A stretch of 52,817 nucleotides of DNA from Bacillus sp. 123MFChir2 (lineage in GTDB: Bacteria > Bacillota > Bacilli > Bacillales > Bacillaceae_G): positions 73,963 to 126,779 of the forward strand of contig NZ_KB910929.1 of NCBI RefSeq assembly GCF_000383235.1, given 5' to 3'. Of this stretch, positions 8,210-17,356 are shown one piece after another; positions within the stretch are counted from its first letter, which is position 1; every line of letters begins with the position of its first letter. Below the pieces are notes generated by a model, which was not told the DNA's origin, did not search any database, and was given only the letters and a program-made list of their open reading frames with translations. Made by a program: the position numbers and the translations under genes.

Positions 8210-10168
8210 CTATTGAATTGATTTTACATATTCCGCAATTGCATGTACTTCCTGCTTTGATAGCTGTGGCTTTTCTTCATATTGATGTTTGTCTACTGCC
8301 TCTTCAACGGTTTTCGCACTACCATCATGTAAATACGGTGCTGTCGCCCACACACCACGAAGTGTCGGGGGATCAAAGTACCCTTTTTGCCTTTTATTTT
8401 GGAAAGCACCACGTGCATCCCCATCATAACCTGTATCCGTTTCATTGGCCGTTCCGATGTTATAAAGAAAGTTTGTATTGTTCGTCGTTAATTTACTATT
8501 TTCATCAACAGCTTTTGTGCTATTTGTGAAATTATCACCGCCATGACACGTTAAACAATTTGCCTTTCCTTTAAATAATTGCTCTCCGTCTTTCGCAGTA
8601 GATGTTAATTCTCCATTTCCATGACGATACGGACTTTCTGGAACAGGGAACGAATTCGGATTATCTAAAAAAGCTTGCAAAGCATCATACATATGTTGCA
8701 CGTCTTTTGGAAGTTCTTTCCCAGGATCTAGTTCCATCATACCGCCCATTTCACCTTGTACGGTATGGATATAGTCTGTAAAATCATCTCGTGATCCATC
8801 CCACATAAACAAACCAGTTTTTGTCGTTAAGACGTTACTTGGTACATTTCGTTTCCCTTTCGGTGTCAATAGTGATAAACCATTTATTTCTCCATCACTA
8901 TGACATGTCGCACAGCTCATCCAGTTGTTTCCTGTAATTGTTGTTGCATATTTGTCGCTATTTGCACTGTAGAAAATTTCTTTTCCTTCACGTACAAGTT
9001 TTGATAAGGAATCTTTTTCAATTAATTTAACTGTCTTCTTATCAGCTTTCACTTTTGCATATGAATCATCTCCCCCTGTTTCTAGGAAAGCAAGATCATG
9101 ACTCATCGCATTATGAACTACTAATGTGTTTTCTTTTGGAAGCAACGTAATACCGCGTGGATTACTTCCTGGAATGCGCCTTACAATTTGTGTTGCATTT
9201 CCTCCACGTGTTAAATCAAAAATCATAAGATCTTCACTACCAGACATAACTACAAATGCCTTCGTTCCTTTTTCATTAAAAACTACGTCATATGGATTTG
9301 ATACAATCATCGTTTCATTTTTTGTATCTTTCACATTCATCGCTTCGAATAATTGTTTCCGTTGCTTTATAATTTCCTCATCTTTTTCTAAATCAATAAT
9401 CGACACAGTTGGGAAAACTGTTTCTTCAAACTGAATGGGTGTATCTACATTTGTAAGCATATGTGGAACCCAAGCTGTTTTTCCATCTGGTGCAATAACA
9501 AATTGCTCTAATGTATTTGGAATTCCTTGACTCTTTTTACGGTCTTCTTTGTCCGGTGAAGATGCAAGTGTAATCACTTTCTTCACTTTATTACTCTCTG
9601 TATCTACAACACTAATTTTCCCCTCTAAATAGTGCGGTACATACAATTTCTTTCCGTCTTTTGTCATCGCAAGCGTACGTGGGCGATCACCAATTTTGAT
9701 CTTTTGCACTGTTTTCTGCTTCTCAAGATCAATAACTGATACGTTACTGGAGCGAAAATTCGATACATATAACTTCGTTCCGTCTAGATTTGTAACGACA
9801 CCAAATGGTTCAATTTCAGTTGGAATTCGTTCAATCACTTTCTTCTTATCAAGTGAAACAACATCAACTTTATTATCGTACATACAAGAAACATATAATT
9901 TCGTTCCATCTGGACTGATTGTTAATTGTCTCGGTTCTTTTCCAACTGGAATCTCTGACACTACTTTTCTACTTTTTGTATCCATAACTGTTACTGTATT
10001 AATATCAATATTTGCTGTATAAATCCATTTTCCATCAGCACTCGTTACAATGTTATTACTATGAACAGCAGTGCTTCGCTTTTCTTCTTTTCCTGATGTT
10101 TTCATCCCACAACTTGCAAAAATCGCTATACATAGGAGTAATACAACCGCCATAAACAATCGCTTCAT
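8210..10168 (-). CDS. Lipoprotein: YVTN beta-propeller fused to di-heme (MauG/cytochrome c peroxidase-like) domain
   Basis: The 652-aa protein has a lipoprotein signal (lipobox FASC, Cys about 20). Residues ~40-360 contain repeated blades such as 'PDGTKLYVSCMYDNKVDVV' and 'DGKKLYVPHYLEGKISVVD', i.e. a YncE-type seven-bladed propeller. Residues ~390-652 carry two c-type heme motifs, CATCH (~419) and CLTCH (~539), plus PPTLRGVWATAPYLHDGSA, typical of the di-heme peroxidase/MauG family. It should act on the outer face of the membrane. It lies 141 bp downstream of the Fur-controlled lipoprotein gene, with a terminator in between, so co-transcription is possible by read-through only. The fold assignment is firm; the substrate is unknown. 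Confidence 0.85.
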   Translation of the reverse strand: MKRLFMAVVLLLCIAIFASCGMKTSGKEEKRSTAVHSNNIVTSADGKWIYTANIDINTVTVMDTKSRKVVSEIPVGKEPRQLTISPDGTKLYVSCMYDNKVDVVSLDKKKVIERIPTEIEPFGVVTNLDGTKLYVSNFRSSNVSVIDLEKQKTVQKIKIGDRPRTLAMTKDGKKLYVPHYLEGKISVVDTESNKVKKVITLASSPDKEDRKKSQGIPNTLEQFVIAPDGKTAWVPHMLTNVDTPIQFEETVFPTVSIIDLEKDEEIIKQRKQLFEAMNVKDTKNETMIVSNPYDVVFNEKGTKAFVVMSGSEDLMIFDLTRGGNATQIVRRIPGSNPRGITLLPKENTLVVHNAMSHDLAFLETGGDDSYAKVKADKKTVKLIEKDSLSKLVREGKEIFYSANSDKYATTITGNNWMSCATCHSDGEINGLSLLTPKGKRNVPSNVLTTKTGLFMWDGSRDDFTDYIHTVQGEMGGMMELDPGKELPKDVQHMYDALQAFLDNPNSFPVPESPYRHGNGELTSTAKDGEQLFKGKANCLTCHGGDNFTNSTKAVDENSKLTTNNTNFLYNIGTANETDTGYDGDARGAFQNKRQKGYFDPPTLRGVWATAPYLHDGSAKTVEEAVDKHQYEEKPQLSKQEVHAIAEYVKSIQ

Positions 10169-10262
10169 TATCTAACCCTTCTTTCTCACTCTACCGAGCA
10201 TTCCCTATTATCTATATCTCCTACCGATGGAAAGTTCACCTTGTTACATCCTTTTTTCATAA

Positions 10263-10294
10263 AAACCGAACAAGTTTATCAACTTGTTCGGTTT
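10263..10294 (-). terminator. Terminator after the Fur-controlled lipoprotein gene
   Basis: Perfect arms AAACCGAACAAGTT / AACTTGTTCGGTTT surround a TATC loop. Read leftward, the hairpin is followed by T residues. It lies between the two leftward lipoprotein genes. Confidence 0.9.
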
Positions 10295-10309
10295 AGTAAT
10301 ATCATAAAC

Positions 10310-12370
10310 TTATTTTGCTTTCTTCACTTCAACATTAACGAGAACTGGGGCAATACCATACTTACCGTGCCCTGATTGAATTTGCGGTACATTGTCCTTA
10401 TCAGCATTCCCAAGCTTCCCTTTTATATAAACATCGCCTGTATCCCAGAACTCACTTGTTTGCATTCCTTCTTTTAATGAAGGTCCATTGATTACTTGTT
10501 CATAAAAATCAACATAACGAGAAGTAATCGTTTTTTGTTCTAATGAATCATATTTCGTTTTATCCGTATCTGTATTACTTAAATTTTGCAATGCAACACG
10601 CAGCATTGCTGATACACTTCCAGCTGTATAAGGCGTATATTTCATTTCGCCTTTTTTCGTTTCATATGTATGTGCTTCTTTATTCCACATTTTACGATCT
10701 ACTAAATCATATAGTTTACGCGCTTCTTCGCGATACGTTTCATCTTTGATCGCTAAAAAGGCCGCTGTTAATCCTCGGATTGCTCCAAGCTGCGCTTCTA
10801 ATGTAACAGGTTCACTATCTTGTCCTTTTCCAATCGTATAACTATTTGCCATAAAACCATCTTTTGTTTTCATATTCTTTAATAGAAAATCTGCTTGCGT
10901 CTTAATCATATTAAGGGCACTTTTTCCTTCTTCTGTTTGTAAGCCTTGTGCCTCTGCCCCGCTTGCATATCCAACTGGCATACCATCAATGGCACGCTGG
11001 AATATACGAAGTGCTTCTACCATATAACCTACGTCAAACGTATCAATACGTTTTCCTTGTTCTGTTCCGCTATGTTCTGTAACAAACGCACCTGTTTCCT
11101 TATTATAGTGCATTGCTTCAATATTTTTAAAGACTTGTAACATGACATCACGATTCAATGAATAAGGATCATCTGCTTTCACATCATTCGCTACATCAAG
11201 ATCTGTATTTTCTGTTGCCGCTTTGGCAAAAGGCGTACCATCAAATGCTGCTTGGAACGCTCGGTTTACATTTTTATTGTCCGGACGCTGATCTGCCATT
11301 CCGAAAAATTCGGCAGTTGGCCATAACATCATCCATTGATCGCGAAGCATACTACGTGCGTCTTTCACTTCTAATTGACCAGCTTTCGCAATGCCATTCT
11401 TTTCATCTTCATTTACTTTAATCTCATGAGGTAAGTAAACAAAGCCACTCTCAGGGCTATATTTACTTCCTGCTCCGTTTGTTAATTGCTTTGCATTCGC
11501 ATCATAGAATAGACCATCGCGAATATATGCAAGTTTATTCCAAATTTCTTCTGTCAAAATAACACCTTGCATACCATCAGCACTACTTTTTCCAAGGCGA
11601 ATATTTGGATCTTGATCTTGCGTATTTGATGTAGCATCTAATTCTTCGTCCTTATCTACCGTATGAAAACCACCTAAAAAATCCCCTGCCCATAATGCTT
11701 GCTTTAAAAATGTTGAACCGTACGCTGCTGGTGTTAACGTTTTATTCATTTTCGAACGGTCCCAGCGCAATGTTTTAAAATCCATTTGGAAAGCTGGTAC
11801 ATATGTATTATCATCATTTTCTGCATATACGGACGTATTTACTTTTTGCATATAATGAGGGTCACCACCAGCATATTCCATAAATGTCGGATACATATTT
11901 GCAAAAATTTCTTTACGTGGATATCCTACACTATCTGCTAGTGTATAAAAACGCTCTTCTAGCCAAGACGGAGCTTCTTTATTTGTTTCTTTTGTCATCT
12001 TCTGTACAATTGGTGCATTAAGTAAATGGAAGCCAAGTCCTGATTTTTCTACTACCTCATACATCCCTTCTTCTGAGTATTCATAAGACTCAATGCCAGC
12101 TATATAATCAAATTTCGTTGGTTTATTTCGTTTTTTCGCATCTAAAATATCTAAATCCAGCCCTAAACCTTCTGCTAACGGTTCACCAGCTAATTCGAAT
12201 TCTGCATATGCAAACATATTTGCTGCCGTATCAAATGTATAATCCGTTACTGGTACACTATATGTACTTTTTCCTTTTGCCGTTTCTTCTTTCTTACCTG
12301 CACACCCTACCGAAAGTAACAGTGAGGAAACAACAGCAACTGTTGTCATCACTTTCCATGGATTTTTCAT
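10310..12370 (-). CDS. Iron-regulated lipoprotein of unknown function, 686 aa
   Basis: The signal peptide ends in lipobox LSVGC (Cys about 23). The mature part is long and soluble, rich in Asp/Lys and aromatic residues. The C-terminal half has repeated helical segments such as 'ALRIFQRAIDGMPVGYASGA' and 'TAGSVSAMLRVALQNLS', which look like an alpha/alpha-barrel as in six-hairpin glycosidases. I do not recognise a named family or catalytic motif. The promoter is a near-consensus sigma-A site flanked by two Fur boxes, so expression should rise under iron limitation. The downstream neighbour is a di-heme peroxidase-like lipoprotein, so the two may act together on the cell surface in iron or heme metabolism; that is inference. 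Confidence 0.8.
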   Translation of the reverse strand: MKNPWKVMTTVAVVSSLLLSVGCAGKKEETAKGKSTYSVPVTDYTFDTAANMFAYAEFELAGEPLAEGLGLDLDILDAKKRNKPTKFDYIAGIESYEYSEEGMYEVVEKSGLGFHLLNAPIVQKMTKETNKEAPSWLEERFYTLADSVGYPRKEIFANMYPTFMEYAGGDPHYMQKVNTSVYAENDDNTYVPAFQMDFKTLRWDRSKMNKTLTPAAYGSTFLKQALWAGDFLGGFHTVDKDEELDATSNTQDQDPNIRLGKSSADGMQGVILTEEIWNKLAYIRDGLFYDANAKQLTNGAGSKYSPESGFVYLPHEIKVNEDEKNGIAKAGQLEVKDARSMLRDQWMMLWPTAEFFGMADQRPDNKNVNRAFQAAFDGTPFAKAATENTDLDVANDVKADDPYSLNRDVMLQVFKNIEAMHYNKETGAFVTEHSGTEQGKRIDTFDVGYMVEALRIFQRAIDGMPVGYASGAEAQGLQTEEGKSALNMIKTQADFLLKNMKTKDGFMANSYTIGKGQDSEPVTLEAQLGAIRGLTAAFLAIKDETYREEARKLYDLVDRKMWNKEAHTYETKKGEMKYTPYTAGSVSAMLRVALQNLSNTDTDKTKYDSLEQKTITSRYVDFYEQVINGPSLKEGMQTSEFWDTGDVYIKGKLGNADKDNVPQIQSGHGKYGIAPVLVNVEVKKAK

Positions 12371-12390
12371 CTATTCCCGCCCCTTTGAAT

Positions 12391-12409
12391 GATACTGATA
12401 ATTATTATC
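12391..12409. promoter_or_regulatory. Fur box 2 (downstream of promoter)
   Basis: GATACTGATAATTATTATC matches 17 of 19 positions of the Fur consensus GATAATGATAATCATTATC. It sits just downstream of the predicted start point of the 686-aa lipoprotein gene, a position that blocks transcription. Confidence 0.82.
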
Positions 12410-12423
12410 ACATAAACGTTGTT

Positions 12424-12452
12424 ATTATATTATTAAATCAGTTTTTTGTAAA
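12424..12452 (-). promoter_or_regulatory. Sigma-A promoter of the 686-aa lipoprotein gene
   Basis: On the minus strand the -35 is TTTACA (12447-12452) and the -10 is TATAAT (12424-12429), with an exact 17-nt spacer. It is flanked on both sides by Fur boxes. Confidence 0.82.
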
Positions 12453-12494
12453 CTTTAAATTTTTTAAGAAAAAGATACAAAAAGCATTGACAAT

Positions 12495-12513
12495 GATAAT
12501 GATAACCATTATC
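12495..12513. promoter_or_regulatory. Fur box 1 (upstream of promoter)
   Basis: GATAATGATAACCATTATC matches 18 of 19 positions of the classical Fur consensus. No gene reads rightward from here, so the site must serve the leftward lipoprotein gene. Confidence 0.88.
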
Positions 12514-12583
12514 ATTTATTATGAAGCCAACAATTGTTAAATCAACCAAACGCTCAGTAACATTGTTACCCCTCTTTTTTCAT

Positions 12584-12631
12584 AAAGAAAAACACTGTAC
12601 ATTCCCCCTGTTTGTACAGTGTTTTTCTTTT
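12584..12631. terminator. Bidirectional terminator after DUF72 gene
   Basis: Arms AAAGAAAAACACTGTACA / TGTACAGTGTTTTTCTTT flank a C-rich loop. It separates the Fur-controlled region from the leftward DUF72 gene. Confidence 0.92.
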
Positions 12632-12660
12632 TTTTGACTAGTAATGAATGATATTTCACT

Positions 12661-13506
12661 TCACTCAAATAAATTTAGTTGTTCGGGCTTAGGTTCTCCG
12701 TACGTCATACCTAGCATATCCATGAGTTGTTTCGCGTTATCTGCTGCATCTCCGCCAGAATTATTATTAAATAGAAGATAAACTTCTTTTGTTTTTGTTT
12801 TCAATTCTTCTATCCGTTCTATCCATTCTTTTAATTCTTGTTTATTATAGCGATATAAGCAGCGAACAGCCCGCCAGTTCTCTCCCTTATCGAGCCACCC
12901 GTGTACATTGCGTCCGTGAAACCGAACTAAGGTCATTTGTTCATGCGTTGCTTCTAATACAATTGGAATAGAGCCTATTCCCGCTTGTGGCTCATCACAA
13001 ATTGTATGAATCCAACCTTCTTGTTTCATAAATTCCAACGTTCGATTACGAAATTGTGGATAAAACCAAGTCTGATTCCGAAACTCTAATGAACATGGGA
13101 TATCTTTCATTTTCTCTTTTGTATAACGTAATAAATCTACATTTTTCTTTTGACAATCAAACCAAGGTGGATACTGGAATAATACCATTTTCAGCTTATT
13201 GGCTTTTTGAAGAGGAGCAATTGACTCTTTAAATGCGTGAAACATATCATCAATATTTGCAAACGGAATTTCTCCGCGCATATGGCCTGTCATTCCTTGA
13301 TAAGCCTTTACAATAAATGCAAAGTTTGACGGTGTTTCTATAGCCCATTTCTCATAATTTCTCACAGGCTGCATAGCATAAAAAGAACTATCTATTTCCA
13401 CAATGGGAAAATTCTCACAGTATGTTTGCAGTTTATGCTTTGTTTCATATGCATCTTTATATAAAGAATCGTGGTCCCCCCAGCCCGTTAACCCAATAGA
13501 AATCAT
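12661..13506 (-). CDS. DUF72 family protein (YunF-like)
   Basis: The 281-aa protein has a TIM-barrel-like pattern. It begins ISIGLTGWGDHDSLY and contains VEIDSSFYAMQP, FAFIVKAYQGMTGH, 'MVLFQYPPWF', SLEFRNQTWF and YLLFNNNSGGDAADNA, all hallmarks of DUF72. The biochemical role of DUF72 is unsettled. The start at 13506 is preferred to 13530 because GGAGGTGG lies 8 bp upstream. It is monocistronic, with bcr1-like repeats upstream and a terminator downstream. Confidence 0.88.
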   Translation of the reverse strand: MISIGLTGWGDHDSLYKDAYETKHKLQTYCENFPIVEIDSSFYAMQPVRNYEKWAIETPSNFAFIVKAYQGMTGHMRGEIPFANIDDMFHAFKESIAPLQKANKLKMVLFQYPPWFDCQKKNVDLLRYTKEKMKDIPCSLEFRNQTWFYPQFRNRTLEFMKQEGWIHTICDEPQAGIGSIPIVLEATHEQMTLVRFHGRNVHGWLDKGENWRAVRCLYRYNKQELKEWIERIEELKTKTKEVYLLFNNNSGGDAADNAKQLMDMLGMTYGEPKPEQLNLFE

Positions 13507-13533
13507 TTGAATACCACCTCCAATCTCCAATCC

Positions 13534-13714
13534 ATTTTAATTTTTCAACATATAGATTGCGGCTATGCAGAAGAGTCTGCACTTGCTTTCTCCCTTTGTT
13601 TTAAATCTAGCACGTGGCAGAAAAAAGCCCGGACCGCTTCTATGTATAGCCAGGTGCACTCGCCCACCGATAACGAATGCTTTTATGCCGGGTTTTCTAT
13701 TTGGATTTATATAC
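13534..13714 (+). repeat. bcr1-like dispersed element (tandem pair, copy 1)
   Basis: Conserved landmarks are ATAGATTGCGGCTATGCAGA, TAGCACGTGGCAG, CCCGGACCGCTTCTATG and CACTCGCCCACCGA. The right end is TTGGATTTATATA and the left terminal repeat is degenerate. It lies immediately upstream of the DUF72 gene. Confidence 0.85.
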
Positions 13715-13733
13715 ATCTAAAAACATCTTATAC

Positions 13734-13919
13734 TATATAAATAACATATAGATTGCGTCTATGCCTAACAAAACATGACCTACTCTCGCTTTCTCCCTTT
13801 ATTTTAAATCTAGCACGTGGCAAGAAAAAGTCTGGACCGCTTCTATGCATGGCCAGGTGCACTCGCCCACCGAAAAAGAAAAAGGTTTTAATGTCATTTT
13901 TTCGATTTGTATTTACACA
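13734..13919 (+). repeat. bcr1-like dispersed element (tandem pair, copy 2)
   Basis: This lies directly beside the previous copy, in the same orientation, with the same landmarks (TATAAATAACATATAGATTG, CACGTGGCAAG, GACCGCTTCTATGCATGGCC). The right end is TTTGTATTTACA. The two copies are separated by only about 20 bp. Confidence 0.85.
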
Positions 13920-14030
13920 TACACAAAAAAGTCCATCTTTACTTTTCTTTACCTCAGCTTAACGTTAATTTAATGCTCATTTTGTATAATTCATAATGAA
14001 AGAACTTATACGAAACGAGAGTGAATATGG

Positions 14031-14483
14031 ATGAAAGTATTATCATCTATCCGCTTTTGGATTCTTCTCATGTCATGTATAACATTATGTTTTACACTCT
14101 TTTTAATTGGAGAATACAATAAACCAAAAGCTGAATTAAATGACGATACCATTCCTTATCACATCCTATATATAAAAGAAAACCACATACCACTAACGCA
14201 AACTAGACAAAAAGAAAAAATTGTTCTAAAGGGAATGGTGATTACTGATGCCACTTCCTATAAGCAACTAGAAACAATTGCAAAACAAATCAAAGAAAAG
14301 TATGCACATGCAAACCTTGATTCTATCGAACTAACTGTCCATAACAAAAGTACTGGCCAATACGATGATCTTGCTTATGAACCAATTGCAAAAGGAAATA
14401 TTATCATCTCTTATACAACGTTAGCTAACACCGACCGCAATATGCATACAAATATAAATATTCAACTCAACAAGCACTCTTAA
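14031..14483 (+). CDS. Small membrane-anchored protein of unknown function
   Basis: The 150-aa protein has an N-terminal hydrophobic anchor (FWILLMSCITLCFTLFLIG) followed by a hydrophilic extracytoplasmic part of about 115 residues. No known motif was recognised. The ribosome binding site is weak (GAGAGTGA). The 3' end overlaps its terminator, in which the last codons (KHS) form the left arm. Confidence 0.6.
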   Translation: MKVLSSIRFWILLMSCITLCFTLFLIGEYNKPKAELNDDTIPYHILYIKENHIPLTQTRQKEKIVLKGMVITDATSYKQLETIAKQIKEKYAHANLDSIELTVHNKSTGQYDDLAYEPIAKGNIIISYTTLANTDRNMHTNINIQLNKHS

Positions 14484-14507
14484 TCTAGCAGAGTGCTTGT
14501 TTTTTTA
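14471..14507 (+). terminator. Terminator overlapping the end of the 150-aa gene
   Basis: Arms CAAGCACTCT / AGAGTGCTTG are followed by seven or more T residues. The left arm contains the last codons of the gene. Confidence 0.9.
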
Positions 14508-14625
14508 TGCATACGCCCATTTTTTATAAATTAGTCAAGTATCCTAGGTCTTGTCCTGTAAAGATGAATATCATATAACGACAAATGATTTAAATAGAAA
14601 AAACCCCATTAAGGAGGAACTATGT

Positions 14626-15255
14626 ATGATGTATCCATACAATAATTCGTTTTATTCTCAAAATTCGATGAGAAATTTTAAAAATTTAATTGGCACAAAC
14701 GTAAGTGTTAATTTAGGAGGTCCAGAAAAAGGAGAGGGCACATTATTAAAAATTCAAAATGATTTTTGTGTAGTACAAACTGACGATGGTGTTGTTTACT
14801 ACCCATCACATCATATTAATGGCTTTGCTGAGCAATATGAAGATGAATCTGAAGAATCAGATGATAATGAACAAAATAACAACCAAAATAACCAAAATGA
14901 AGACCCTATCATTGTAAGCGGAACCCGTTTTGGAAGTGTTATTAACCGTCTAAAAGGGGAAACAATTCAATTGAATCAAGGTCCGAAAAAAATAGAAGGG
15001 ATTGTTGTCGGCCGTACTAGAGATCATATCCTTCTAGAAGTTGATGGTCAAATTACGTATGTACCAACGTTCCATGTTCAAAGCATGCGTTGGAACTATA
15101 ATAATAATAATAATGATGATAACAATAATGATAACAATAACGAAAATAATAACGATGCTAATAACAACGATGATAATGAAACACGTAACCAAGATTGTGC
15201 GAGAGAGAAGTGCAAAAGAAAGAAATGTAAACGACGCGAAAGACGTTGTGACTAA
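14626..15255 (+). CDS. Spore coat protein, CotB-like
   Basis: The 209-aa protein has two related LSm-like beta modules, 'FKNLIGTNVSVNLGGPEKGE...' (residues ~14-70) and 'RLKGETIQLNQGPKKIEG...' (~107-155). An Asp/Glu/Asn-rich linker joins them, an Asn/Asp-repeat tract follows, and the tail is very basic with Cys residues (CKRKKCKRRE). This matches CotB-type outer-coat proteins of the B. cereus group. AAGGAGG at 14611 selects the ATG at 14626, not the upstream in-frame start at 14551. Mother-cell expression late in sporulation is expected from the family; I did not find a clear sigma-K promoter. Confidence 0.8.
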   Translation: MMYPYNNSFYSQNSMRNFKNLIGTNVSVNLGGPEKGEGTLLKIQNDFCVVQTDDGVVYYPSHHINGFAEQYEDESEESDDNEQNNNQNNQNEDPIIVSGTRFGSVINRLKGETIQLNQGPKKIEGIVVGRTRDHILLEVDGQITYVPTFHVQSMRWNYNNNNNDDNNNDNNNENNNDANNNDDNETRNQDCAREKCKRKKCKRRERRCD

Positions 15256-15286
15256 AGTAATATCGCTCCCAGTGCTAACTATATAT

Positions 15287-15317
15287 AGATCCCAGATTAT
15301 TTAATAATCTGGGATCT
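15287..15317. terminator. Perfect bidirectional terminator
   Basis: Fourteen-bp arms AGATCCCAGATTAT / ATAATCTGGGATCT surround a TTA loop. They lie between the convergent cotB-like and penicillin-binding protein genes. Confidence 0.92.
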
Positions 15318-15322
15318 ACTTC

Positions 15323-17356
15323 TTAAAAAGATGAAAACCATTCCTTTATTTTATCCATCAAGCTCCCTTTTTGTTCGTTTCCTTGTTTTTTTTCCTGTTT
15401 TTTTTTTTCTTCTTTTCGCTTCATTTCTTTTTCAATTGTTTGTAACTGTTTTGTATACTCTGCTTCTGATATAAGAGACAAATCAAAGTTTTTTTGAATT
15501 GGCTTTCCAATTGCTTTATTCATAATATCGCGAAACATTGTTGTCGTTATTGGACTACCAGCTGGCACAAAATGTTCATTATCTGTTTTATCGTAACCAA
15601 CCCAAATGGATGCAAGCAATTCTGGTGTATAGCCAACAAACCATGAATCTTTTGAGCCTTTCTTTGATTCATCTGCTAATTGTGTTGTGCCTGTTTTTCC
15701 AGCAGTCTCTACGTTTTTAAGTTTCGCTTTTTTCCCGGTTCCTTTCTCTACAACCCCTTTTAATAAGTATGTCATCTTTTGTGCTGTTTTTTCATCTGTA
15801 ACATGAACTTCTTTTTTTAACCATCTTCCTACTGTATTCCCTTCACCATCTTGAATTTCCTGAATTGCATGTGCTTCCATTTGTACACCATCATTTGCAA
15901 ATGTCGCATACGCTTGCGCCATAACAAGAGGAGAGGTGCCTTCACTCATCCCTCCTAGCGCTAACGCATACGATCGGTCTTTTTCTTGCAGTGGAATACC
16001 AAAACGTTCTAAAGACTTCAAACCTTTTTCTAAACCAATTTGTTCTAATAGCCAAACAGCAGGTACATTATATGAATTAGCCATTGCCTCATACATCGTC
16101 ACATTACCATGATATACATTCCCGCTATTTTTTGGTTTATATTCATTAATTTCAAGCGGTTTATCTTTTAAGACATCGTATACCTCATATCCTTGCTCTA
16201 ATGCTGGTGTATATACTGCTAGGGGTTTTAATGTGGAACCTGGCTGACGTTTAAGTTGGACCGCATGATTAAACTGTAAAAATTGATATGTCCCTCTCCC
16301 ACCTACAAGGGCTGGAATACCGCCCGTTTTGGGATTCATAAGCACAACACCTGTTTGCATAATCTGATCAGAAGTAGTTTTTGGAAAATAATTATCATTA
16401 TTTACAACCTCTTCTGCAGCTTCTTGCATTTTTGGATTCAATTCTGTGTAAATATGATAACCGCCTGATAAAATTTCATTTTGTGTCAATTTATATTTAT
16501 TCATTGCCTCTCGAACAATGTAATCAACATATTGAGAGTACTTTCCTTTATATTTATCTTCGACACCGCGATGAAGTGAAAGTCCTTCATCCTGTGCTAT
16601 TTGAAATTGTTTCTCTGTAATATACCCTTGTTCCTTCATTAACGAGAGAACAACATTTCTTCTTGTAATCGACTTATTAAAGTCTTTAAAAGGTGAGTAC
16701 ATAGAAGGTGCTTTAATTAATCCAGCTAAAGTAGCAGCTTCTGGAATCGTCAATTCCTTTACTTCTTTGTCAAAATACGTTTTTGCCGCCTTTTTAATCC
16801 CCCAAGCTCCTTCACCAAAATAAATTTGATTCAAGTACATCTCTACGATTTCATCTTTTGTATATGTGCGTTCAATTTTCTTTGCAATAAAATATTCTTT
16901 AAATTTTCGTGAAAACGTTCGATCTTGTGTTAAAAATACGTTTTTAGCCAGCTGTTGTGTAATTGTACTTCCTCCAGCAACAACTTCTCCTGCTGTTATA
17001 TTTTTAACAATCGCATGAAAAATTCCGCTATAATAAACACCGCGATGCTCATAAAATTTTTTATCTTCTACTGCGACAACCGCTTCCACCATAACATCTG
17101 GAATGTCTTTTCGCTTAATTCCATCCGTTTTTGAAGAGGATAACGTTGCCGCTACTTCCTTATTTGCATCATAAATAACTGTTGGCTGAGGTACTGCTTG
17201 TTTTAATGCCGAAATATCTTGGATTGTAATCATTATATTCACAAAGATAAACAAGGATAAGAAAACAAAACCTATTGTTAACAATGCGATTCGCAACCTT
17301 TTTCTTTTTTTGAACCACTCCCGTATCTTTTGTAAACAAGTGCTGCTGAACTTCAT
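15323..17356 (-). CDS. Class A penicillin-binding protein (transglycosylase/transpeptidase)
   Basis: The 677-aa bifunctional peptidoglycan synthase has a short cytosolic basic N terminus and a TM helix at ~23-45. The GT51 glycosyltransferase (~60-240) has EDKKFYEHRG (catalytic Glu), GGSTITQQLAKN and EIYFGEG-type motifs. The transpeptidase (~320-620) has SxxK in RQPGSTLKPLA, SYN and KTGTTQ. The C-terminal ~45 residues are a Lys/Glu-rich tail. The architecture and size fit the PbpF/PbpG/PBP2d type of Bacillus; which paralogue it is cannot be told by eye. ATG 17356 is preceded by GAGGAAG. It is convergent with the coat gene, consistent with a possible sporulation role. Confidence 0.92.
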   Translation of the reverse strand: MKFSSTCLQKIREWFKKRKRLRIALLTIGFVFLSLFIFVNIMITIQDISALKQAVPQPTVIYDANKEVAATLSSSKTDGIKRKDIPDVMVEAVVAVEDKKFYEHRGVYYSGIFHAIVKNITAGEVVAGGSTITQQLAKNVFLTQDRTFSRKFKEYFIAKKIERTYTKDEIVEMYLNQIYFGEGAWGIKKAAKTYFDKEVKELTIPEAATLAGLIKAPSMYSPFKDFNKSITRRNVVLSLMKEQGYITEKQFQIAQDEGLSLHRGVEDKYKGKYSQYVDYIVREAMNKYKLTQNEILSGGYHIYTELNPKMQEAAEEVVNNDNYFPKTTSDQIMQTGVVLMNPKTGGIPALVGGRGTYQFLQFNHAVQLKRQPGSTLKPLAVYTPALEQGYEVYDVLKDKPLEINEYKPKNSGNVYHGNVTMYEAMANSYNVPAVWLLEQIGLEKGLKSLERFGIPLQEKDRSYALALGGMSEGTSPLVMAQAYATFANDGVQMEAHAIQEIQDGEGNTVGRWLKKEVHVTDEKTAQKMTYLLKGVVEKGTGKKAKLKNVETAGKTGTTQLADESKKGSKDSWFVGYTPELLASIWVGYDKTDNEHFVPAGSPITTTMFRDIMNKAIGKPIQKNFDLSLISEAEYTKQLQTIEKEMKRKEEKKKQEKKQGNEQKGSLMDKIKEWFSSF

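Noticed and set aside
12118-12540. 140-codon plus-strand ORF
   Set aside because: It runs antisense through the lipoprotein start, promoter and both Fur boxes, with no ribosome binding site.
13507-13962. Two plus-strand ORFs of 70-77 codons
   Set aside because: They are translations of the tandem bcr1-like repeats; similar frames appear in other copies.
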